DNA of 46,332 nt from an uncultured Actinomyces sp. (GCA_938041695.1 CALISI010000058.1:1-46332); one strand, 5' to 3'; counted from the stretch's first letter, positions 14,586 through 24,180 are shown. The notes: generated from the letters alone by a model not told the origin. Translations and numbers: made by a program.

Positions 14586-15951
14586 CGGCCGCCTGCGCGG
14601 CCGCTGGAGCTGCGGCGGCGATAGCCTCCAGCTCCGCCTCGCCGTGAGCGCCGGACACGAACCACACCTCGTACACCGAGGGCGGCAGGGCCACACCCGA
14701 GGAGAGGAACGAGTGGAAGAAGGGGGCGTAGCGCCACGCCTCCTGGGCGCGCGCCTGGTCGTAGTCGTACACGCCCGAGGAGGCCGCGGCCTCGCCGAAC
14801 ATGACGGAGAACAGGGATCCCGTGCGCTGGACGCGGTGCGCGACGCCGGCAGCGCTGAGCGCGTCCGACACGATCGTGCTGATCTCCTGAGCGGAGGCGT
14901 TCACGCGGTCGTACACGCCCTGATCAGCGAGTTCGAGGGTACGCAGGCCGGCGACTGTCGCCAGGGGGTTACCCGAGAGCGTGCCCGCCTGGTAAACGGG
15001 TCCCAGGGGAGCCAACAGGTCCATGACGTCCGCGCGCCCGGCGACGGCCGCCAGGGGCATGCCGCCGCCCACGACCTTGCCGAAGGTCACCAGGTCGGGC
15101 ACCCAGTCGGCGCCCTCCACGCAGAACGCGTCGACGAAGCCGGCGCTGTAGCGGCCCGAGGGCGCGCCGTCGACCCACCCGGCCACAGCCTCGAGGCCCC
15201 ACCAGCCGGCGGGGTCAACGCGGAAGCCGGTAAGGACCTCGTCGAGGATCATGAGCGCGCCGTGCGCGGTGCACAGGCGGCGGATCTCGCGGTTCCACCC
15301 GGGGTGGGGCGGGACCGTGCCCATATTGGCGGGGGCACCCTCGAAGATGACGGCGGCGATACTGCCACCCACCTGCTCGAAGCACGCGCGCAGGGCGTCG
15401 ACGTCGTTGTAGGGCAGCACGATCGTCTGGGCGGTGATGGCCTCGGGGACGCCGGCCGACCCGGGCAGGCCGCCGGTGGCGACGCCCGATCCGGCGGCGG
15501 CGAGCAGTCCGTCGGAATGGCCGTGGTAATTGCCGGCGAATTTCACGATGAGGTCGCGCCCGGTGGCGCCGCGCGCCAGGCGGATCGCCGTCATCGTCGC
15601 CTCGGTGCCCGTCGACACGAAGCGGACACGCTCCGCGAAGGGCACGCGCTCGCGCACGGCGCTGGCCAGCAGCGTCTCAGTTTCGGTGGGTGCACCAAAG
15701 GACAGGCCGCGCGAGGCCGCCTCCTGGACGGCGGCGACCACCTCGGGGTGCGCGTGGCCGAGCAGCGCCGGGCCCCACGACCCGACCAGGTCCACGTAGG
15801 AGCGCCCCTCGACGTCGGTGACGCGCGCACCGCTCGCGCTCGCGATGAAGCGCGGGGTGCCGCCGACGCCGCCGAAGGCGCGCACCGGCGAGTCGACGCC
15901 GCCAGGGATGACGGCTTTTGCTTGGGAAAATGCGGTTTCGTTAGTGGTCAT
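14566..15951 (-). CDS. hemL: Glutamate-1-semialdehyde 2,1-aminomutase
   Basis: A 461-residue PLP enzyme that turns glutamate-1-semialdehyde into 5-aminolevulinate, the last step of the C5 route. It opens AFSQAKAVIPGGVDSPVRAF, the family signature. The PLP lysine lies in LVTFGKVVGGGMPL, and the cofactor-binding LILDEVLTGFR precedes it. Start ATG 15951 has AAGGTAG upstream; a second ATG 12 bases earlier (15963) is possible. The C-terminus ends in an Ala/Gln-rich tail (AAQAAAAAQPE) beyond the normal domain, and the DNA for its last residues is triplicated. It is the last gene of the heme operon. Confidence 0.95.
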   Translation of the reverse strand: MTTNETAFSQAKAVIPGGVDSPVRAFGGVGGTPRFIASASGARVTDVEGRSYVDLVGSWGPALLGHAHPEVVAAVQEAASRGLSFGAPTETETLLASAVRERVPFAERVRFVSTGTEATMTAIRLARGATGRDLIVKFAGNYHGHSDGLLAAAGSGVATGGLPGSAGVPEAITAQTIVLPYNDVDALRACFEQVGGSIAAVIFEGAPANMGTVPPHPGWNREIRRLCTAHGALMILDEVLTGFRVDPAGWWGLEAVAGWVDGAPSGRYSAGFVDAFCVEGADWVPDLVTFGKVVGGGMPLAAVAGRADVMDLLAPLGPVYQAGTLSGNPLATVAGLRTLELADQGVYDRVNASAQEISTIVSDALSAAGVAHRVQRTGSLFSVMFGEAAASSGVYDYDQARAQEAWRYAPFFHSFLSSGVALPPSVYEVWFVSGAHGEAELEAIAAAAPAAAQAAAAAQPE

Positions 15952-15998
15952 AGCTACCTTCATCAGGGTAAGAGGGATAGCGGCACGCGGATGCGCGC

Positions 15999-17030
15999 TT
16001 AGCGGGCCCGGCGGGCGACCTCGAGGGCCCAGTAGGTGAGGACGGAGTCGGCTCCCGCCCGGAAGATGCCGGTCAGGGACTCGTCGATGACGCGGGTGCG
16101 GTCGATCCACCCGTTGGCGGCGGCGGCCTCGACCATCGCGTACTCGCCGGATACCTGGTAGGCGGCGACGGGAATGTCGGAGGCGGCGGCCACGTCGACC
16201 AGCACGTCCAGGTAGGGGCCGGCGGGCTTGACCATGAGCATGTCGGCGCCCTCGGCCGCGTCAAGCAGCGCCTCGAAGAGGCCCTCGCGTCGGTTCGCGG
16301 GGTCCTGCTGGTAGGTGCGGCGGTCGCCCTTGAGCGTGGATCCGACGGCCTCGCGGAAGGGGCCGAAGTAGGCGGACGCGTACTTCGCGGAGTAGGCGAG
16401 GATCGCGACGTGGGCGTATCCCGCCTGGTCGAGCGCAGCGCGGATCGCGGCGACCTGGCCGTCCATCATGCCCGAGGGCGACACCATGTGCGCGCCCGCG
16501 CGCGCCTGGGAAATCGCCATCGCCTGGTAGAGCGGCAGGGTCGCGTCGTTGTCGACGCCACCTTTTGCATCGAGGAGGCCGCAGTGCCCATGGTCGGTGA
16601 ACTCGTCCAGGCAGGTGTCCGCGCACACGACGAGGGCGTCCCCGACCTCGGCACGCACGGCGGCGAGGCCACGGTTGAGGATCCCATCCTCCGCCCACGC
16701 CTGGGAGCCGATCGCGTCGCGGTGGGCGGGCACGCCGAACAGGTCGATGGCGCCCACGCCCGCTTCGGCGGCCTCGGCGGCGGCCCGGCGCAGCGAGTCG
16801 ATCGTGTGCTGGTACTGGCCCGGCATGGCCGCGATTTCGCGAGGTTCATCGATGTCGTCGCGCACGAAGACCGGCCAGATGAGCTTGGCGGGGTCAACGT
16901 GGGTTTCGCGCACGAGCGCGCGCATCGCGGGGGTCGAGCGCAGGCGGCGCGGGCGGATCGTCGGGATCGGGGAGGAGTCCACCCCGGCCTCGGCGAGGTA
17001 GGAGGTGACGGATTCGGGGACGGTGGTCAT
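15999..17030 (-). CDS. hemB: Delta-aminolevulinic acid dehydratase (porphobilinogen synthase)
   Basis: A 343-residue enzyme that condenses two 5-aminolevulinates into porphobilinogen. The active-site lysines are in LAYSAKYAS and LMVKPAGPYLD. The zinc-site cysteines are present in CADTCLDEFTDHGHCG, so the zinc-dependent form is expected. The N-terminal IRPRRLRSTPAMRALVRE is typical. The ATG at 17030 overlaps the hemD stop by 4 bases, and hemL follows after 47 bases on the same strand. Confidence 0.96.
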   Translation of the reverse strand: MTTVPESVTSYLAEAGVDSSPIPTIRPRRLRSTPAMRALVRETHVDPAKLIWPVFVRDDIDEPREIAAMPGQYQHTIDSLRRAAAEAAEAGVGAIDLFGVPAHRDAIGSQAWAEDGILNRGLAAVRAEVGDALVVCADTCLDEFTDHGHCGLLDAKGGVDNDATLPLYQAMAISQARAGAHMVSPSGMMDGQVAAIRAALDQAGYAHVAILAYSAKYASAYFGPFREAVGSTLKGDRRTYQQDPANRREGLFEALLDAAEGADMLMVKPAGPYLDVLVDVAAASDIPVAAYQVSGEYAMVEAAAANGWIDRTRVIDESLTGIFRAGADSVLTYWALEVARRAR

Positions 17031-17863
17031 GAGTCTCTTTCTTCGGATGCGTCGGCGTGGGTGGGGCGGGTGAGGGCGTCGGCGAGGGCGCGGACGATGG
17101 CATCGGGTGTGGGGGACGAGGCCTGGGCCGCGACCGCGATCCCCTGACGCCTGGCGGTGGCGGCGGTGGGCGCGCCGATGGTCACGACCCGGGTTGAGGG
17201 GGGCGGCAGGCCGAGGAGCGGGGGGAGGGCGCGCGCCTGGGAAGATGCGGTGAGCACAGCTGCGTCGTAGCTCCCCGCGCGGAAATTCCCCGCGATATCA
17301 GCGTCAATATCGTCGACACCCGCGGGGAGAGTGGTGTAGGCGTCGACAGCCTCGACGCTCCAGCCCAGCGCCCGCAGCCCGTCCGGCAGCGTATCGGGGG
17401 CGGCCGCCGACCGGGGGATGAGCACCGAGCGCTCGTCAGAGGATGGGGCGGGGAAGCACTCGAGCAGCGCGGCGGCGGATCCCGCGCCGGTCAGGTCGGC
17501 GCTCACGCCCGCGTGGTCGCTGACCCATCGGGCCGTGGCCTCACCGACGGCGGCGATGCGCGTGCCGCGCGAGCGCGCTCGTGGAAGGCCGGAAACGACG
17601 GCCCGCGCGGCCCCCCATGAGGAGAAGACGACCCACGCGTACGCGCCGTCGGCCAGCCGCCCGCGAGCCGCATCGAGGCGCGCGGACTCCAGCGGCGTCG
17701 AGACGGTGAGGGCGAGAGCATCCACCTGCGCCCCGGCCGTCCGCATGGCGCACGCGATGGCATCGTCGGGCTTGGTGCGGGTCAGGAGAATCCGCCGCCC
17801 GGTCAGGGGTTCGCTCGCGAGGGGCTCGCTTGCGACGGGTGCGCTCACGTGGGGCTCGTTCAC
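17027..17863 (-). CDS. hemD: Uroporphyrinogen-III synthase
   Basis: A 278-residue enzyme that cyclises hydroxymethylbilane to uroporphyrinogen III. The family diverges strongly; recognisable parts are LTGRRILLTRTKPDD near the start, YAWVVFSSWGAARAV, GTRIAAVGEATARW, and VLTASSQARAL with TRVVTIGAPTAATARRQG near the end. The start is taken as GTG 17863, because it overlaps the hemC stop as GTGA, the same coupling seen at the other junctions of this operon. The N-terminus then has a short repeat-like SEPLASEPL segment. Position between hemC and hemB supports the call. Confidence 0.88.
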   Translation of the reverse strand: MNEPHVSAPVASEPLASEPLTGRRILLTRTKPDDAIACAMRTAGAQVDALALTVSTPLESARLDAARGRLADGAYAWVVFSSWGAARAVVSGLPRARSRGTRIAAVGEATARWVSDHAGVSADLTGAGSAAALLECFPAPSSDERSVLIPRSAAAPDTLPDGLRALGWSVEAVDAYTTLPAGVDDIDADIAGNFRAGSYDAAVLTASSQARALPPLLGLPPPSTRVVTIGAPTAATARRQGIAVAAQASSPTPDAIVRALADALTRPTHADASEERDS

Positions 17864-18894
17864 GAGGATTGCCTCGGCGCTTTCGTCGCGCCCAGATCGG
17901 TGACCTCGGCGGCGCCACCATCGAGCAGCTCGCGCGCCACGTCCTCGCCGAGTCGGGCCGCCTCGCCCAGGCCAACCGAGTCCGTGAGCGCGAGCGCGCC
18001 GCTCGCCTCGACCCGCCCACGCCCGTCGACGCTCATCACGCGCGCGTCGAGAACGAGAGCCGAGGAGGCCTCGTCCACGCGGGCGAACGCGCCCACGGGC
18101 GCCGCGCACCCCGCGCCCAGCGTAGACAAAACGGCGCGCTCGGCGCTAGCCGCGAGCGCGGTCGGCCGATCGTTGAAGGCGTCCAGGAGAGCGCGCAGGA
18201 GGGGGTCCTCCTCGTCGCGCATTTCGATGGCGAGGGCGCCCTGCGAAGGAGCGGGCATCATGATGGCTGGGTCGAGCACGTCGGTGGCGTGGGCGTCGAG
18301 GCCGATGCGCCGCAGCCCGGAAAGGGCGAGGAGGACCGCGTCGAGGCGATCGCCCGTGCCGAGGGCGGAGGGCGCGGTGCCCGCGTCGGCGCCCAAGTCG
18401 ATGCCGCGCACGCGCGAGAGTCGCGTGGGGACGTTGCCGCGCAGGTCGCGGACAAACAGGTCGGGGCGCGCGGCGAGCACCTGGGCGGCGCGCCTGGGCG
18501 AGCCGGTGCCGACGAGTGCGCCCTCCGGCAGTGATGCCAGTGTCGCCCCGTCGGCTGCGCACAGGGCGTCGCGGGGGTCCTCGCGCTGCGGGACGGCCGC
18601 GATGCGCAGGCCCGGCGTGGGGGCGGTGGGCAGGTCCTTGAAGGAGTGGACGGCCAGGTCGCACTCTCCCCCAAGGAGGGCGAGCCGCAGCTGGGCGGCG
18701 AACACGCCGACGCCGCCGAGCGCAGCCAGGGGCGCAGCGGACACGTCGCCGTGCGTGCGCACGACCTCGAGCTTGACGTGCACGTCCTCGCCGAGGCGAG
18801 CCCCGGCCTCTTCGATCGCCCGCGCGACGGTGGTGGATTGGGCGAGCGCCAGGCGTGATCCCCTGGTTCCCAGAACGAATGTCCGCGTGGTCAT
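17860..18894 (-). CDS. hemC: Hydroxymethylbilane synthase (porphobilinogen deaminase)
   Basis: A 344-residue enzyme that polymerises four porphobilinogens. It begins TFVLGTRGSRLALAQS. The conserved VHSFKDLP, GTGSPRRAAQ and RGNVPTRL segments are present, and the cysteine that holds the dipyrromethane cofactor is C263 in GAGCAAPVG. About 14 extra residues (GADAGTAPSALGTG) are inserted after the RGNV region relative to most homologues. The start overlaps the oxidase gene by 4 bases. Confidence 0.96.
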   Translation of the reverse strand: MTTRTFVLGTRGSRLALAQSTTVARAIEEAGARLGEDVHVKLEVVRTHGDVSAAPLAALGGVGVFAAQLRLALLGGECDLAVHSFKDLPTAPTPGLRIAAVPQREDPRDALCAADGATLASLPEGALVGTGSPRRAAQVLAARPDLFVRDLRGNVPTRLSRVRGIDLGADAGTAPSALGTGDRLDAVLLALSGLRRIGLDAHATDVLDPAIMMPAPSQGALAIEMRDEEDPLLRALLDAFNDRPTALAASAERAVLSTLGAGCAAPVGAFARVDEASSALVLDARVMSVDGRGRVEASGALALTDSVGLGEAARLGEDVARELLDGGAAEVTDLGATKAPRQSS

Positions 18895-20357
18895 AGCAGT
18901 CCTTTCGCGCCCGCGCGGGCGTGGGAGACGACGGAGGCGATGCCGGTTCCGGCGACCCAGGCTCCCGTGAGCGCCACGCCGCCCAAGGGCCGCACCTGTT
19001 CCTCGAGAGCGGCGACGCGACTGCGATACTCGGGCGGCAGGGGCGGGAGCGTGCCGTTCCAGCGGGCGAGCATGTGGTCGGTGACCGCCTCGGGGGCCAT
19101 GGTGACGCCTGTGAGCGTGCGGATGTCGCGCATGGCGCCTTCGACGGTGACGTCGGGTTCGGCCTCGCCGAAGCGCCCGTAGGACAAGCGCAGCAGGTGC
19201 GTGTGGGGCTCAAGCTGGTCGGCGAGCCACGGCCACTTGACGTTGAGGTGGGACAGGGCCTTGGCGGCCACGGGCCGCTCGTGGGCGGGCGCGGGCGCGA
19301 CCAGGAGGCCCTGAGAGACGGGCGCGTCGTCCAGCTCGGGGGCGCGCACGGCCAGGGTGAGGCGCGCGATGGGCGCTCCCTCGGGAACGCTCACATCGGG
19401 TACGAGGCCGGGGATGCGCGCCTCGGTCAACAAGCGCAGGGCGGCGCTGGCACTGCAGGCGAGGACGAGGCGCTCCGTCGTCACGTTCACGCCCGGCCCG
19501 CTCGGCACGGGTTCGGCTCCGGGGGTGGGCCCGGGCTTGGTCGGCCCGCACTCGAGGGTCCATCCCGAGGCCGCGCGAGTCATCGCGAACGCGCCCGTGC
19601 GGGTCAGGACGGTCCCCCCGGCCTCTTCGATGGCGGCCCGCAACGCGTCGACGAAAACGAACATGCCGCCCTCGACGCAGGCTTCGGGAGTGCGGCGCGA
19701 TCCCGCGGCATCCAGGCGCGCCGCGACCGCGGCGGCCAGGGACCCGTGACGGGCGGTCTCGGCGCGCAGGCCGGGGGCGACCGTATCGGTCGCCAGCATG
19801 GTCGGGTCGGCGGTGTAGATGCCCGCGATGATCGGCCGCACCGAGCGCTCCAGCACAGCCTCCCCCATGCGCGCAGTCACGAAACCGGCCAGGGTCTCCC
19901 CGGCCTCGTCCATGCCAACGCCGCCGCCCATCGAGCGATCCTCGAGGGCGCGGCGCACCCCGGCCTCGCCGAGCACGCGCACGCAATCGGGCGTATCCGG
20001 GCGAGCCGGGATGCCCAGGAACGAGTCACGCAGGAAGGGGCGCAGCTCCCAGCCCCCGCGCAGGGAGGGGGCGTAGAGGCGGGCGCCCGACCCGGCGGGC
20101 TCGACCGAGGCCAGCCCCAGGGCGTCCACGATCGAGGAAGTGTCGGTGCCGCGCACGACGTAGGTTTCCGCACCCAGGTCCACGCGCGCTCCGCCGACCG
20201 TCCCCCGGGCGATGAGGCCGCCCAGGTAGCCGCGCGCCTCAATCAGGAGGGGGCGCACGCCCGCGCGGGCCAGTTCCCACGCGCTCACGAGGCCGGCGAT
20301 GCCACCGCCGACGACGACCGCACCGGGGTGGGTGGGGATGGCCTCCAGGGGGTTCAT
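18891..20357 (-). CDS. cgoX: Coproporphyrinogen III oxidase / protoporphyrinogen oxidase, FAD type
   Basis: A 488-residue flavoenzyme of the HemY family. The FAD-binding Rossmann motif is VVVGGGIAGLVSAWEL (14-29), followed by LLIEARGYLGG and GARVDLGAETYV. The C-terminal VALTGAWVAGTGIASVVSHAR is the usual second FAD contact. In Actinobacteria this family oxidises coproporphyrinogen III to coproporphyrin III in the coproporphyrin-dependent pathway, so cgoX is more apt than hemG; this is family knowledge, not read from the sequence. It overlaps hemE upstream and hemC downstream by 4 bases each. Confidence 0.92.
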   Translation of the reverse strand: MNPLEAIPTHPGAVVVGGGIAGLVSAWELARAGVRPLLIEARGYLGGLIARGTVGGARVDLGAETYVVRGTDTSSIVDALGLASVEPAGSGARLYAPSLRGGWELRPFLRDSFLGIPARPDTPDCVRVLGEAGVRRALEDRSMGGGVGMDEAGETLAGFVTARMGEAVLERSVRPIIAGIYTADPTMLATDTVAPGLRAETARHGSLAAAVAARLDAAGSRRTPEACVEGGMFVFVDALRAAIEEAGGTVLTRTGAFAMTRAASGWTLECGPTKPGPTPGAEPVPSGPGVNVTTERLVLACSASAALRLLTEARIPGLVPDVSVPEGAPIARLTLAVRAPELDDAPVSQGLLVAPAPAHERPVAAKALSHLNVKWPWLADQLEPHTHLLRLSYGRFGEAEPDVTVEGAMRDIRTLTGVTMAPEAVTDHMLARWNGTLPPLPPEYRSRVAALEEQVRPLGGVALTGAWVAGTGIASVVSHARAGAKGLL

Positions 20358-21451
20358 CGTTCGTCACCCAGCTCGTGTACCAGCTCGACGATGCGCGTCA
20401 GCACGTCGGGGTCGGTCATGGGCGGCACGCCGTGCCCGAGGTTGAAGACGTGGCCGGGAGCAGCGCGCCCCGCGTCGAGGATATCTCGAACAGCCTGTTC
20501 GATAACGTCCCACGGGGCCTGAAGTAGCGCGGGATCCAAATTCCCCTGCACGGCCTTCCCGGGCACCTGCTCAATGGCCCACGACAGGTCCGTCTTCCAG
20601 TCCACGCCCACGCAGTCGGCACCGACCTCGGCCATGTCGGCCAGGATCGGCGCGCTGCCCGTGCCGAAGTGGATGAGCGGAGCGCGCTCGCCCATCACCG
20701 GGCTGACGGCACCCGCGACGCGCCGCGCGACCATGCGCGAGTACGGCGCGACGGACTCGCGATAGGTGCGAGGCGAGAGAGAGCCCACCCATGAGTCGAA
20801 GATCTGCGCGGCGCTGGCGCCGGCCTCGATCTGCGAGGTGATGAAGTCGGCGCTCAAACGAGCACACCAGGTCATGAGGGCATCCCACGCGCCCGGGTCA
20901 GAAGCCGCGAGCGCGCGTGCGGCCATGTGATCGCGCGAGGGACGCCCCTCGACCATGTACGCGGCCAGGGTGAAGGGGGCGCCGCCGAATCCGATGAGCG
21001 GCGTGGAGCCCAGCTCGCGCACCGCCGTTGCGACCCCATCGCGCACGGACTGGGCACCCTCGGCGCAGTCGCGCGCACGCCCGGTGGAATCGGTCCAGGA
21101 CCCCTCCCCGTAACGATGACTCAGTAGTTCGTCGATGCTCTCGCGCGTTCGATAGGGATGGTCGAGGACCGGGCCGACGCCGGGCTCAATCTCGACGCCC
21201 ACCCCGGCCAGGCGCAGGGGGACCATGATGTCCGAAAAGAAGATGCCCGCGTCCACGCCGTGGCGTCGCACGGGCTGCACCGTTGCCTCGGCGGCCACGT
21301 CGGGGCGCAGGCAGGCCTCGAGCATGGGCAGGCCGACGTCGGCGCGCAGCTGGCGGTACTCCGGCAGGGAGCGTCCGGCCTGACGCATGAACCACACGGG
21401 CGTGGACCCGCGTTGCCCGGTCAGGGCGCGCAGCAGCGGGGGCGTCATCAT
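20354..21451 (-). CDS. hemE: Uroporphyrinogen decarboxylase
   Basis: A 365-residue enzyme that decarboxylates the four acetate side chains of uroporphyrinogen III. PVWFMRQAGRSLPEYR (18-33) and IGFGGAPFTLAAYMVEG are the two family signatures; FNLGHGVPPMTDPD closes the protein. Two ATGs stand in tandem at 21451 and 21448; the AAGGGAGA upstream is better spaced for the second. It is the first gene of the minus-strand heme operon, divergent from hemA across 220 bases. Confidence 0.96.
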   Translation of the reverse strand: MMTPPLLRALTGQRGSTPVWFMRQAGRSLPEYRQLRADVGLPMLEACLRPDVAAEATVQPVRRHGVDAGIFFSDIMVPLRLAGVGVEIEPGVGPVLDHPYRTRESIDELLSHRYGEGSWTDSTGRARDCAEGAQSVRDGVATAVRELGSTPLIGFGGAPFTLAAYMVEGRPSRDHMAARALAASDPGAWDALMTWCARLSADFITSQIEAGASAAQIFDSWVGSLSPRTYRESVAPYSRMVARRVAGAVSPVMGERAPLIHFGTGSAPILADMAEVGADCVGVDWKTDLSWAIEQVPGKAVQGNLDPALLQAPWDVIEQAVRDILDAGRAAPGHVFNLGHGVPPMTDPDVLTRIVELVHELGDER

Positions 21452-21671
21452 CTGTCTCCCTTAATTTAATGATGTTTTCGTGCGTTAATTCGCGCGTTTC
21501 CGTCTGCTTCCAGTCTAGTTCAAGACAATTTCTCACACGTCTCAAAAGCGTGGAATCACCTGTCTTTACGCGCATTTATCCGCGTGAGTGCGCCATTTAT
21601 TGAGGCAGGATCACGAAATGACACGGCGTCACCAACATAAATAGCTTCTCTCCACTGCCCGCAAGAAGTCG
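21452..21671. promoter_or_regulatory. Divergent hemE/hemA promoter region
   Basis: A 220-base gap, less GC-rich than the flanking genes, that must hold both promoters. It contains a direct repeat GCGCATTTAT/GCGCCATTTAT (about 21570-21600) and several A/T runs. I see no unambiguous -10/-35 pair or known operator; shared control of both arms of the heme pathway is likely from the arrangement. Confidence 0.4.
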
Positions 21672-23015
21672 GTGCCTTTAAATGGACGCGTTGTGACTAT
21701 TCATGTGCTTTCCGCGGACCACCGCTACGCTCCCCTCGATGACATCGCCCGACTCTCCGGCGCGGCCGACCTGGGTCCTACCCTCATGCGCTCGCTGCCG
21801 CACGCGCGCGGAGTCATGGTCCTGCGCACCTGCAATCGGGTCACTATCTACGTCGACGCCCCAGCCTCGGCCGACCCCCACACGATCAAGGACGCGGTGG
21901 AGCGCGAGCTCGCCACCGCCTCGCACGCGCAGCGCGAGGACGTGCACCTGCGTCACCTGTGGGGTCGCGACGGCCTCGTCGATCTGTTTTCGACGGCGGC
22001 GGGACTGGAGTCCATGGTCATCGGCGAGCGCGAAATCGCCGGGCAGATGCGCCGCGCCGCGCGCACGGCCTGGGAGGACGGGACCCTCAGTTGCGACCTG
22101 GGGCGCGCCGCCGAGCGGGCATCGGCGACCTCCCGCCGCGTCGCGACCGAGACAGGACTGGCCGGGGCGGGACGATCCGTCGTCGCCGTCGGCCTCGACA
22201 TGGCTGCGGCTCACCTGGGACCGTGGGCAGACGCGAGCGTGCTCATCGTCGGCACGGGTGCCTACGCGGGCGCAAGCGTCAGCGCCCTGCAGGCGCTCGG
22301 CGCATCGGAGGTGTCCGTCTACTCGACGTCCGGGCGCGCCCGTGAATTCGCCCAGGGACGAGGCATCGGCTGGGTCAGCGCCGCCGATCTTCCCGCCGCC
22401 CTGGAGCACGCCGACCTCGTCGTGACATGCCGCGGACTGGGAAGCCCTGTCCTGACACGCGACATGGCCGCGGCATCCGGGCCCACCGTAGTCCTGGACC
22501 TCGCGCTCATGCGCGACACCGAAAGCTCTGTCGCCTCACTGTCGAACGTGACGCTCATCGACCTACCGACCATCCAGGCCTCGGTCCCGGCAGCCGACGC
22601 TGACGCGCTCACGCGCGCCCGCGCCATCATCGACGAGGAGGTCTCCTCTTTTGAGCGCGGCCTCGGCGCGCGATCCATGGACCCGGTCGTGCGGCACCTG
22701 CGCTCACGCGTCTTCCGCATCGTCGAGGAGGAGATCGACCGCCTCGGCGACTCCCCCCTCTCGACCGACGACGCGGCCCGTGCACTGCGCCACCTGGCGG
22801 CGCGCCTCATCCACAACCCGACCGTCATGGCGCACCGGGCCGGCGAGGAAAGCCAGCAGGAACGCTACCTGGAGGCCCTCGGCGTGGTCCTCGGCATCGA
22901 CGAAACCGCCCTGATGTCGGGGGACGACGTGGCCGCTCACGCTTTCTCGCCAGGTGATCACAGCCGTTCCCGCGGCGGCGTCTGCCCGCACAGTGTTCAT
23001 ACACTGGGTGCATGA
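21672..23015 (+). CDS. hemA: Glutamyl-tRNA reductase
   Basis: A 447-residue enzyme that reduces glutamyl-tRNA to glutamate-1-semialdehyde, the committed step of heme synthesis. The catalytic cysteine is C54 in VLRTCNRVTIY, and GLESMVIGEREIAGQ is the tRNA/NADPH signature. A Rossmann segment VLIVGTGAYAGASV and the C-terminal dimerisation helices follow. The start is probably GTG 21672; GTG 21693 is the alternative, with no RBS decisive for either. The last ~30 residues (after GDDVAAHAF) are His/Ser/Gly-rich and atypical. The stop overlaps the next gene by 4 bases. Confidence 0.93.
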   Translation: MPLNGRVVTIHVLSADHRYAPLDDIARLSGAADLGPTLMRSLPHARGVMVLRTCNRVTIYVDAPASADPHTIKDAVERELATASHAQREDVHLRHLWGRDGLVDLFSTAAGLESMVIGEREIAGQMRRAARTAWEDGTLSCDLGRAAERASATSRRVATETGLAGAGRSVVAVGLDMAAAHLGPWADASVLIVGTGAYAGASVSALQALGASEVSVYSTSGRAREFAQGRGIGWVSAADLPAALEHADLVVTCRGLGSPVLTRDMAAASGPTVVLDLALMRDTESSVASLSNVTLIDLPTIQASVPAADADALTRARAIIDEEVSSFERGLGARSMDPVVRHLRSRVFRIVEEEIDRLGDSPLSTDDAARALRHLAARLIHNPTVMAHRAGEESQQERYLEALGVVLGIDETALMSGDDVAAHAFSPGDHSRSRGGVCPHSVHTLGA

Positions 23016-23962
23016 GCACCCAGAAGAACGATCCACGCGCACTCGCCCTCGGCATTTCCTGCTACGTGATCTGGGGGTTCTTCCCCCTGTACTTCTCGCT
23101 GCTCTCCCCCGCTGGCGCCGTCGAGGTGATCGTCCACCGCGCGGTGTGGGGCCTCTTCTTCTGCGTCATTGCGCTCGCTGTGACGGGGTCGCTGGGGAAG
23201 GTGCGCGCACTCATCGCGGATCGCGGAGCCCTGTGGCGCCTCGCGGTCGCGGGCGCGCTCGTCGTCGTCAACTGGTCGGTGTACGTGTACGCGGTCCTCG
23301 CCGGCCACACGACCGACGCGGCGGTCGGCTACTTCATCAACCCCCTCGTCACGATCGCTCTGGGACTCATCGTGCTGCGCGAGCGAGTCACCCCTATCCA
23401 GACGCTCGCCCTCATCCTCGGCGTCATCGCCGTCATTATTCTCGTTATCGGCCAGCGCGCGGTCCCCATCGTCTCCCTCACGCTCGCCCTGACGTTCGGC
23501 CTGTACTCGCTGGTGAAAAAGGACGTGGCCGCGCGCGTCGACCCGCTCGCGGGCATGGCGATCGAGACCGCGGCGGTCTCGCCCTTCCTGCTCGGCTACT
23601 ACGCGTATCTGGTGGCCACGTCCTCCACGTCCTTCCATACCATTGCTTCTTCCGACGGCTCCGGGTTTTCGTGGCCCCTTCACCTGGCGCTGCTGGTGGG
23701 TGCGGGCGCGCTGACGATGATCCCGCTCATCATGTTCGCCTCGGCGGCGAGCGGCCTGACCCTGGGGACGATGGGCTTCCTGCAGTATCTGGGGCCGACC
23801 TTGCAGCTTCTCGTCGCCGTGTTCATCTTCCACGAGACCGTGCCCACCTTCCGCTGGATCGCGATGGGCGTCGTGTGGGTGGCGCTGGCATGCCTGAGCG
23901 CCGACTGGCTGGTCTCCTCCGTGCGCGCCAAGCGCCTGGCCCGGGCAGGTCACCAGGACTAA
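23012..23962 (+). CDS. rarD: EamA/RarD-family membrane transporter
   Basis: A 316-residue protein with about ten hydrophobic helices in two related halves, the DMT superfamily layout. The N-terminal ISCYVIWGFFPLYFSLLSP and the HRAVWGLFF and GYFINPLV segments are characteristic of the RarD branch. Its substrate is unknown; other DMT carriers move amino acids, nucleotides or drugs. The ATG at 23012 overlaps the hemA stop (ATGA), so it is co-translated with hemA, an unusual pairing. Confidence 0.85.
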   Translation: MSTQKNDPRALALGISCYVIWGFFPLYFSLLSPAGAVEVIVHRAVWGLFFCVIALAVTGSLGKVRALIADRGALWRLAVAGALVVVNWSVYVYAVLAGHTTDAAVGYFINPLVTIALGLIVLRERVTPIQTLALILGVIAVIILVIGQRAVPIVSLTLALTFGLYSLVKKDVAARVDPLAGMAIETAAVSPFLLGYYAYLVATSSTSFHTIASSDGSGFSWPLHLALLVGAGALTMIPLIMFASAASGLTLGTMGFLQYLGPTLQLLVAVFIFHETVPTFRWIAMGVVWVALACLSADWLVSSVRAKRLARAGHQD

Positions 23963-24030
23963 GGCCGGGCACGTCGGTTACGTCGGGCACGTCGAGCCTG
24001 CGAGGAGCGCCCACAACCACCGCACCGCAA

Positions 24031-24180
24031 GAAAATTCGCCCAGCGCAGCCCCTACTACAGTGTTTTCGCGAAATAACTCGCCCAGCACGCAACAAACCG
24101 CCGATTTTGGGCCATTTTTCGTGCGCTGGGCGAACTTTTTCGCGCATTCGCCCACCATCAGACCAAGCAGGGCGAAGAAA
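24031..24180. repeat. Mirrored phased repeat array, family A (copy 2, 42-bp period)
   Basis: TCGCCCAGC at 24037 and 24079 (42 bp apart) is mirrored by GCTGGGCGA at 24125 and GCAGGGCGA at 24167 (42 bp apart). Outer and inner pairs are both centred on 24106. The axis lies on the second T of GATT in ACCGCCGATTTTGGG, exactly as in copy 1 at 1061-1139. It lies between the convergent rarD and dnaB genes. Confidence 0.85.
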
